Shown here: positions 1 through 3,689 of the stretch, piece by piece
How positions within the stretch are numbered: the first letter of the stretch is position 1
Layout of the letters: each line of letters starts with the position of its first letter
Source of the DNA: Clostridiales bacterium
GTDB lineage: Bacteria > Bacillota > Clostridia > Oscillospirales > Acutalibacteraceae
DNA: 6,327 nt
NCBI GenBank assembly: GCA_019417145.1
Contig: DXVY01000100.1
Coordinates: 1-6,327 of the forward strand
Reading direction: 5' to 3'
Made by a program: the position numbers and the translations under genes
Notes under the pieces: generated by a model
What the model was told of the DNA's origin: nothing
Database searches by the model: none
The model's input: the letters and a program-made list of their open reading frames with translations, nothing else

Positions 1-456
1 GCCGACGACATGTTCGAGGCTGTCCGGCAACGGGCGGACCAGCAGGATATTATTATCAAGGCCGCCGCCGTAGCCGATTTTCGCCCGGTCCAGATTGCCT
101 CTGAAAAGATTAAGAAAGGCACAGATGACCAGCTGTCTATTCCTCTTGTCCGTACCAACGATATTTTGGCCTGGCTGGGACAACATCGCAGGCCTGGTCA
201 ATACCTGTGCGGCTTTAGTATGGAAACCCAGAATATGCTGGAAAACTCCCGGCGCAAACTACGGGCAAAAAAGGTGGATATGATCGCCGCAAACAACTTA
301 AAAGAGGAAGGGGCCGGTTTTGGGGTGGCAACCAACCGTCTGACCCTTATTACGGCCGACAGTGAGCAGACCCTTCCCCTTTTATCCAAGGAGGCCGCCG
401 CCCACCGATTACTGGACGCCATATGCGCCGCGCGGAAGGTCGGTATGCACCGTTGA
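1..456 (+). CDS. coaBC: Phosphopantothenoylcysteine decarboxylase/phosphopantothenate-cysteine ligase, C-terminal part (5' truncated)
   Basis: This is the last 151 codons of a cytoplasmic bifunctional CoaBC, cut by the left edge of the window; the frame is open from base 1 and ends at TGA 454-456. The visible part belongs to the CoaB (ligase) domain, which joins cysteine to 4'-phosphopantothenate using CTP in coenzyme A synthesis. Recognisable motifs, numbered from the first visible codon, are AAAVADFRP (21-29), the conserved lysine-rich KIKK (36-39), TNDIL (52-56), GFSMET (71-76) and DMIAANN (93-99). CoaBC proteins are usually about 400 residues, so the whole decarboxylase domain and the start of the ligase domain lie upstream. 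The gene is followed directly by a terminator and a convergent tRNA gene, so it is the last gene of its transcript. The family call is firm; the bifunctional nature is inferred because the CoaC half is not visible. Confidence 0.93.
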   Translation, partial: ADDMFEAVRQRADQQDIIIKAAAVADFRPVQIASEKIKKGTDDQLSIPLVRTNDILAWLGQHRRPGQYLCGFSMETQNMLENSRRKLRAKKVDMIAANNLKEEGAGFGVATNRLTLITADSEQTLPLLSKEAAAHRLLDAICAARKVGMHR

Positions 457-495
457 TCTATACGTTTTCGATTGCTGAGACTGAATAAAACAGAA

Positions 496-538
496 AAAAT
501 CCCCGCAAGCCAAGAAATAAACGGCTTGCGGGGATTTT
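496..538. terminator. Strong bidirectional intrinsic terminator between coaBC and tRNA-Arg
   Basis: A perfect 16-bp inverted repeat pairs 496-511 with 523-538 around an 11-base loop. Its core is CCCCGCAAGCC / GGCTTGCGGGG. On the minus strand the stem runs into six T residues (complement of 494-499), ideal for ending the tRNA-Arg transcript. On the plus strand it ends in ATTTTG, adequate for coaBC, whose stop lies 39 bases upstream. Its position between two convergent genes fits a shared terminator. Confidence 0.9.
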
Positions 539-541
539 GCT

Positions 542-618
542 TGGCGCGCCAGGAGGGACTCGAACCCCCGACCTTTTGATTCGTAGTCAAACACTCTATC
601 CAGCTGAGCTACTGGCGC
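542..618 (-). tRNA. tRNA-Arg (anticodon ACG)
   Basis: Read on the minus strand, this 77-base gene folds into a complete cloverleaf. The acceptor stem is GCGCCAG/CTGGCGC, the D arm GCTC...GAGT, the anticodon stem TTTGA/TCAAA around loop CTACGAA, the variable loop AGGTC, and the T arm GGGGG/CCCTC around TTCGAGT. The discriminator is G, and the 3' CCA is encoded (542-544). The anticodon ACG lies at 582-584; its first A is normally deaminated to inosine by TadA so that it reads CGU, CGC and CGA arginine codons. A promoter-like pair lies just upstream and a strong terminator begins 3 bases downstream, so it looks like an independent single-tRNA transcript. Confidence 0.97.
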
Positions 619-647
619 ATTTCACCGGAAATCCGGTTACTTAAGAT

Positions 648-676
648 AAGATACCACATATGTCGGCAAAAATCAA
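648..676 (-). promoter_or_regulatory. Probable SigA promoter of tRNA-Arg
   Basis: On the minus strand a -35 TTGATT (671-676, 4/6 to consensus) and a -10 TATCTT (648-653, 4/6) are separated by 17 bases. A second TATCTT overlaps at 643-648. The start would fall near 641, about 22 bases before the mature tRNA 5' end, a normal leader length for RNase P processing. The hexamers are imperfect, so the call is moderate. Confidence 0.5.
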
Positions 677-701
677 TACCTAATTTTAAATACGCATACG
701 T

Positions 702-762
702 GGGCGGGATATATGATAAAAGGCGCTGTAATGCAGCGCAGCTTTTTATACAGGTCCCGCCC
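702..762 (-). terminator. Long imperfect hairpin downstream of trpS, likely its terminator
   Basis: A 61-base inverted structure lies 52 bases past the trpS stop. From the outside in it has an 8-bp perfect stem (702-709 with 755-762, GGGCGGGA/TCCCGCCC), an internal loop, an AAAAG/CTTTT stretch (718-722 with 742-746), a two-base bulge, and a 6-bp core (GCGCTG 723-728 with CAGCGC 734-739) around TAATG. On the minus strand the core stem is followed by CTTTTATC, which fits an intrinsic terminator for trpS; on the plus strand it is followed by AGCTTTTTATA. The outer stem is not part of a normal terminator. Confidence 0.55.
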
Positions 763-814
763 AGAAAAAACAGCTGCTAAAGGATAGGGAATCGGATGAA
801 ACTTCCCCGCCCTT

Positions 815-1834
815 TTATTTCTCTTCCAGTACGAATCCGATCTTTTTACGCACCTTGGAAAGAGTACGGCCGGCCAAACGGGCGGCCCGTTCCGACCCCT
901 CTTTATACACCTGCATAAGATAGCCTTTGTCGGCGATCAGCCGGTCGTATTCTTCCCGAATCGGTCGCAGGGTCTCTACCACCGCTTCACCAACGGCCTT
1001 CTTGAAATCACCGTACCCCTTGCCCTGAAATTCGTTCTCAATTTGTTCGGCCGTGCGCCCGGTGACAGCCGAATAGATTCCGATTAGGTTGTTAACCCCG
1101 TCCTTCCCCTCGGCCGCATAAACGCGGGTGTCCGAATCGGTCACCGCCCGCTTGAACTTTCGAATAATATCGTCCGGTTTATCCAGAATGGCCACCCATG
1201 CGTTGGGATTTTCATCCGACTTGGACATTTTTTTGGACGGTTCCTGTAGGGACATGACCCGGGCGCCAGCAGGGGCGATATAGGGATCGGGCACGGTAAA
1301 AAGGCCTCCGTAAAGGTTGTTCATCCGCACGGCAATGTCACGCGTAATCTCCAGATGCTGCTTCTGGTCGGCGCCCACCGGCACCAAATCGGCCTGATAC
1401 AGGAGAATATCAGCAGCCATAAGGGAAGGATAGGTGAACAGGCCCGCATTGACGTTATCCGCGTGCTTTTGAGATTTATCCTTGAACTGGGTCATGCGGG
1501 AAAGCTCGCCAAACTGCGTATAGCAGTCCAGGATCCAGGCCAGCTCGGCGTGGGCGGGCACCCATGATTGAAGCATGAGAATAGACTTTTCCGGATCCAG
1601 GCCGATGGCCAGCAGTAGGGCGCAGGTGGAATAAATTTGCTGACGGAATTTGGCCGGCTCCTGCCGAACGGTGATAGCATGCAGGTCCATGACGCCGTAA
1701 ATACAGTCGTATTCCTCCTGCATATTTTTCCAATTCTTAAGAGCACCCAGATAATTACCCAAGGTCAGCATGCCACTGGGCTGAATACCGCTGTATACCC
1801 GCTTTTTGCGCAGGGGGGTGTTATTGTCGCTCAT
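815..1834 (-). CDS. trpS: Tryptophanyl-tRNA synthetase
   Basis: A complete 339-residue class I aminoacyl-tRNA synthetase that charges tRNA-Trp with tryptophan in the cytoplasm, using ATP. The HIGH-like signature lies in PSGMLTLGNYLGA (TLGN at residues 24-27), and the KMSKS loop is an exact KMSKS at 202-206. Between them are the tryptophan-pocket segment YPSLMAADILLY (135-146) and GADQKQHLE (154-162), typical of bacterial TrpRS. The length matches the usual 325-350 residues. The ATG is supported by AAAGGAG (complement of 1846-1852) 11 bases upstream; the stop is TAA at 815-817. The gene lies 62 bases after the aminotransferase on the same strand, with a modest hairpin in the gap and no strong promoter of its own, so readthrough from the aminotransferase promoter is likely. 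No T-box leader is present in the gap. Identity is secure. Confidence 0.97.
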   Translation of the reverse strand: MSDNNTPLRKKRVYSGIQPSGMLTLGNYLGALKNWKNMQEEYDCIYGVMDLHAITVRQEPAKFRQQIYSTCALLLAIGLDPEKSILMLQSWVPAHAELAWILDCYTQFGELSRMTQFKDKSQKHADNVNAGLFTYPSLMAADILLYQADLVPVGADQKQHLEITRDIAVRMNNLYGGLFTVPDPYIAPAGARVMSLQEPSKKMSKSDENPNAWVAILDKPDDIIRKFKRAVTDSDTRVYAAEGKDGVNNLIGIYSAVTGRTAEQIENEFQGKGYGDFKKAVGEAVVETLRPIREEYDRLIADKGYLMQVYKEGSERAARLAGRTLSKVRKKIGFVLEEK

Positions 1835-1862
1835 AAAAGACTTTGCTCCTTTATTTAATATT

Positions 1863-1888
1863 AAAAAGCAGTGCGATCCGCTGATCGC
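1863..1888 (-). terminator. Short intergenic hairpin between the aminotransferase gene and trpS
   Basis: Eight bases after the aminotransferase stop, the minus strand forms a perfect 6-bp stem GCGATC/GATCGC (1883-1888 with 1873-1878) closed by a 4-base loop. It is followed after four bases by CTTTTT (complement of 1863-1868). The stem is short and the T run is displaced, so it is more likely a partial terminator that reduces readthrough into trpS than a full stop. It could also protect an mRNA end. Confidence 0.45.
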
Positions 1889-1896
1889 CGGCGGGA

Positions 1897-3090
1897 TTAT
1901 GCGCCGCAGGTCTCCTTCACAAGCGCACCCAATATCTTCATACCGGTCAGAATCTGCTGGTCGGTGGGAGTGGAATAGTTGATACGGAAGCTCTGGCAGG
2001 GATCGGATTCATTCATAAGAAAAGCGGTGCCGGGCACGGTAGCCACCTTGCGGTTTACCGCCTCCCTGCAAAAGGCGTTCATGTCCACCCCGTCGGGTAG
2101 GTCGCACCATAGAAAGAGGCCGCCTTCTATAGGCTGGTAGGTGACATAGGGAGCCAAATATGTGTCTATGAGCTCCATTGTATAGCGGGCCTTTTTCCCA
2201 TACAGCGCCTGATTGCGCTTCAGATGACCGTCAAAATCGCATTCGGTCATAAACCGATAGGCGATAATCTGCGCCCAAATGTTGGTATGTACGTCCACCA
2301 CCTGCTTGCAGACCACTAGCTTGGAAAACACTTCGCCGGGTGCAATGGCATAACCCACCCGCATACCGGGGGCCAAAACCTTGGAGAAGGAGCCACAGTA
2401 GATGACCAGTCCATCCTCATCCAAGCTCTTAACGGCGGGAATGTCCTCACCGGTAAAGCGGGTATCCCCATAGGGGTTGTCCTCCAAAATCAGCACCCCG
2501 TATTTCTTGGCCAAGGCGTAAAGCTGTTTTCTTTTTTCCAACGACATGGTGATGCCGGTGGGGTTCTGGAAATTAGGAATGGTGTAGATAAAACGGGCCC
2601 GGCTTTCTTCCTTCAGGGCTTTCTCCAAAGCCTCCATATTCATGCCGTCGGCGTCCATCTCCACACCGCGAAGCCGCACACCATAGGAGCGGAAAGCGTT
2701 TAAGGAGCCGATAAAGCTGGGATTCTCACAAATGACTACATCTCCCTCATTGCATAGGATCTTTGCAGTCAATTCCATGACCTGGTTTGCGCCGGAGGTA
2801 ATAAGGATATTGTCAAAATCCCTTCCCACATTATGTCTAGCCTTCATATAGGCGGTCAGATGCTCCCGCAGGGGGCCGTACCCCTCCGTGATGGAGTATT
2901 GCAGCGCGTCAATAGGCCGCTTTTCGAACAGGTCGGCCGACAGGCGGGCGATGTCAGCCGTGGGAAAGGCCTCCGGCGCGGGATTGCCGGCTGAGAAGGG
3001 GATATATCCCGGCTGGGAGGTAAATTTAAGAATTTCCCGGATGGCCGATGGCTTTAGGCCAGACACCCGGCGGGAAAAGGTATATTCCAT
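1897..3090 (-). CDS. PLP-dependent aminotransferase, LysN / 2-aminoadipate transaminase-like
   Basis: A complete 397-residue fold-type I pyridoxal-phosphate aminotransferase (class I/II), cytoplasmic. Expected active-site landmarks are present: TEGYGPLRE (68-76) near the N-terminal substrate region, SGANQVME (99-106) in the cofactor phosphate-binding area, NFQNPTG (173-179), ILEDNPYGD (201-209) with the ring-nitrogen Asp204, GSFSKVLAPGMRVGYA (233-248) with the Schiff-base Lys237, and SFRINYS (367-373) with the carboxylate-binding Arg369. The overall motif set, including KQVVDVHTN (262-270), closely resembles Thermus LysN (2-aminoadipate aminotransferase). Such enzymes are often broad, acting on aromatic, branched-chain or 2-aminoadipate substrates, so the true substrate cannot be read from sequence. 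The frame stays open to an ATG at 3198, but AAAGGA sits 9 bases before the ATG at 3090, and the family N-terminus starts here. Unlike MocR regulators it has no DNA-binding domain. Confidence 0.9.
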   Translation of the reverse strand: MEYTFSRRVSGLKPSAIREILKFTSQPGYIPFSAGNPAPEAFPTADIARLSADLFEKRPIDALQYSITEGYGPLREHLTAYMKARHNVGRDFDNILITSGANQVMELTAKILCNEGDVVICENPSFIGSLNAFRSYGVRLRGVEMDADGMNMEALEKALKEESRARFIYTIPNFQNPTGITMSLEKRKQLYALAKKYGVLILEDNPYGDTRFTGEDIPAVKSLDEDGLVIYCGSFSKVLAPGMRVGYAIAPGEVFSKLVVCKQVVDVHTNIWAQIIAYRFMTECDFDGHLKRNQALYGKKARYTMELIDTYLAPYVTYQPIEGGLFLWCDLPDGVDMNAFCREAVNRKVATVPGTAFLMNESDPCQSFRINYSTPTDQQILTGMKILGALVKETCGA

Positions 3091-3099
3091 GCAGGTCAG

Positions 3100-3105
3100 T
3101 CCTTT
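3100..3105 (-). promoter_or_regulatory. Ribosome binding site fixing the aminotransferase start
   Basis: AAAGGA on the minus strand lies 9 bases before the ATG at 3090. It decides between this ATG and an in-frame ATG 36 codons upstream (3198). The upstream ATG would place the start before the probable promoter and add a Lys/Arg-rich tail unlike the family. Confidence 0.75.
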
Positions 3106-3130
3106 CTGTAACAACAATAAATTCTTATTT

Positions 3131-3159
3131 ATCATACCACAATCCCTGCGCTGCGTAAA
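3131..3159 (-). promoter_or_regulatory. Probable SigA promoter of the aminotransferase gene (extended -10)
   Basis: On the minus strand, -35 TTTACG (3154-3159, 4/6) and -10 TATGAT (3131-3136, 5/6) are 17 bases apart. The -10 is preceded by TGG, giving a TGn extended -10. The start would be near 3124, leaving a leader of about 34 bases that contains the AAAGGA ribosome binding site. It probably drives the aminotransferase and, by readthrough, trpS. Confidence 0.6.
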
Positions 3160-3312
3160 GCCCCGCCCTCCTGTCTTCCTCCTCTTCCAAGAGCCCAAAG
3201 AGAGAGCTCCCGTAATTTCCAGCCTAATTTGGGGTTTGCGCCCCCGTGCTGCTACATTTCTTTTGCCATATGTACGGAATGGAAAAAATATACCTGTCTA
3301 CCCAAACTTTTC

Positions 3313-3321
3313 ATCGACAAA
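3313..3321 (-). promoter_or_regulatory. Spo0A-box-like site in the intergenic region
   Basis: The minus strand reads TTTGTCGAT, one mismatch from the Spo0A box TTTGTCGAA. It is about 155 bases upstream of the spoIIE -35, too far for direct activation in the usual geometry. A TATATT lies 22 bases beyond TTGTCG on the minus strand. One short word with a mismatch can occur by chance, so this is tentative. Confidence 0.3.
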
Positions 3322-3356
3322 TTTTGAATCTATATCTTGCGGCTTTGCAAGCGCAA

Positions 3357-3365
3357 TTATCCACA
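3357..3365 (+). promoter_or_regulatory. Single DnaA-box word
   Basis: TTATCCACA is an exact match to the 9-base DnaA box TTATNCACA. No second box was seen nearby and there is no adjacent dnaA or dnaN gene, so it is not an origin. It could be a DnaA-responsive regulatory site or chance. Confidence 0.3.
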
Positions 3366-3473
3366 ATCACACTGCAAATAGTGGAGAACCCCCGCTGCTT
3401 GAGGTTAATCGCTGCGCAATAAGCGGGCGAAATGACCGTTCTGTTTCATAATTTCCATTTTTTTACAATCTAG

Positions 3474-3482
3474 TTTGACAAA
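3474..3482 (-). promoter_or_regulatory. Putative Spo0A box overlapping the spoIIE -35
   Basis: The minus strand reads TTTGTCAAA, which differs from TTTGTCGAA at one position. The plus strand across the same bases reads TTTGACAAA, so the site is nearly palindromic and contains the -35 hexamer. Overlap of a 0A box with the -35 is the known geometry of class II Spo0A-activated promoters such as spoIIG. A weaker GGGCGAA (TGNCGAA with one mismatch) lies upstream at 3425-3431. Confidence 0.45.
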
Positions 3483-3508
3483 ATCCTGCCTTCCAAGGGG
3501 CCTATAAT
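3475..3508 (+). promoter_or_regulatory. Probable Spo0A-activated SigA promoter of spoIIE (22-base spacer)
   Basis: A perfect -35 TTGACA (3475-3480) and a perfect -10 TATAAT (3503-3508) are separated by 22 bases instead of 17. The hexamer at normal spacing (AAAATC, 3480-3485) does not resemble a -35. In Bacillus subtilis the Spo0A-dependent spoIIG and spoIIE promoters share this architecture, with consensus-like SigA elements 21-22 bases apart that need Spo0A~P. Here a TTTGTCAAA word, one base from the Spo0A box TTTGTCGAA, overlaps the -35 on the minus strand (3474-3482). Transcription would start near 3515, giving a leader of about 175 bases. The hexamers are seen directly; Spo0A control is inferred. 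Confidence 0.7.
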
Positions 3509-3522
3509 CAGGAATAGGCAAA

Positions 3523-3555
3523 GCCGCCGGGGAGGCGGCCGGATGATTTCCCGGC
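3523..3555 (+). other. Overlapping alternative hairpins in the spoIIE leader
   Basis: Just after the predicted transcription start, GCCGCC (3523-3528) pairs with GGCGGC (3534-3539) around GGGGA. GCCGG (3538-3542) can instead pair with CCGGC (3551-3555). The two stems share bases 3538-3539, so both cannot form completely. No T run follows, so it is not a terminator. It may stabilise the mRNA 5' end or switch structure; no known riboswitch class was recognised. Confidence 0.35.
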
Positions 3556-3628
3556 TGGCGAGAAGACATTCCGAAAGCGGATAAAACCGAGCCAAATAGG
3601 ACAAGCTCTGGCATAAGGGAGTCGGAAA

Positions 3629-3664
3629 ATGCACAATACAACGGCAGCTAGAAACATTCAATAA
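3629..3664 (+). CDS. Possible 11-codon leader peptide upstream of spoIIE
   Basis: ATG at 3629 opens a short frame encoding MHNTTAARNIQ and closing at TAA 3662-3664. AAGGGAG (3615-3621) lies 7 bases before the ATG, which is a better start signal (ATG with near-ideal ribosome binding site) than the TTG used by spoIIE. The stop is 10 bases before the spoIIE ribosome binding site. It could be a regulatory upstream ORF affecting SpoIIE translation, or a chance frame: 11 codons is too short for codon statistics. No run of a single amino acid suggests classical attenuation. Confidence 0.3.
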   Translation: MHNTTAARNIQ

Positions 3665-3674
3665 ATATAAAAAT

Positions 3675-3683
3675 GGTGGTGAT
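3675..3683 (+). promoter_or_regulatory. Ribosome binding site fixing the TTG start of spoIIE
   Basis: GGTGGTGAT matches the anti-Shine-Dalgarno complement GGAGGTGAT at 8 of 9 bases, including the uninterrupted GGTGAT. It ends 6 bases before the TTG at 3690. This supports TTG as the start; no ATG or GTG exists in this frame nearby. Confidence 0.75.
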
Positions 3684-3689
3684 TTTGCT

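Larger units (their letters stand above)
3160..3473. other. Divergent intergenic region, no gene seen
   Basis: About 310 bases between the aminotransferase promoter and the spoIIE promoter. A plus-strand open frame crosses it (2888-3451), but it is mostly antisense to the aminotransferase, has no good ribosome binding site and no protein-like composition. Visible short elements are a GGGG/CCCC hairpin (3231-3244), a single perfect DnaA-box word TTATCCACA (3357-3365), a Spo0A-box-like word on the minus strand (3313-3321), and the competing stems CTTGC/GCAAG and TTGCG/CGCAA in 3336-3356. The right part is more AT-rich than the flanking genes, as expected for regulatory DNA. Confidence 0.5.

Noticed and set aside
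3091..3198. 36-residue N-terminal extension of the aminotransferase to an upstream ATG
   Set aside because: It would start before the best promoter, has basic non-family sequence, and the ATG at 3090 has a well-placed AAAGGA.
3357..3365. Replication origin
   Set aside because: Only one DnaA box, no AT-rich unwinding element with box clusters, and no dnaA or dnaN nearby.
2888..3451. 187-codon plus-strand open frame covering the aminotransferase 5' end and intergenic region
   Set aside because: Half of it is antisense to the well-supported aminotransferase, its translation does not look like a folded protein, and it has no good ribosome binding site.
3515..3600. c-di-GMP (GEMM-I) riboswitch in the spoIIE leader
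   Set aside because: Only a GGCAAAGCC-like opening and one stem are similar; the GACGCAAAGCC segment and the downstream receptor arm are missing.
3405..3641. 78-codon minus-strand open frame opposite the spoIIE promoter and leader
   Set aside because: It overlaps the consensus promoter, has no recognisable family, and its start has no convincing ribosome binding site.
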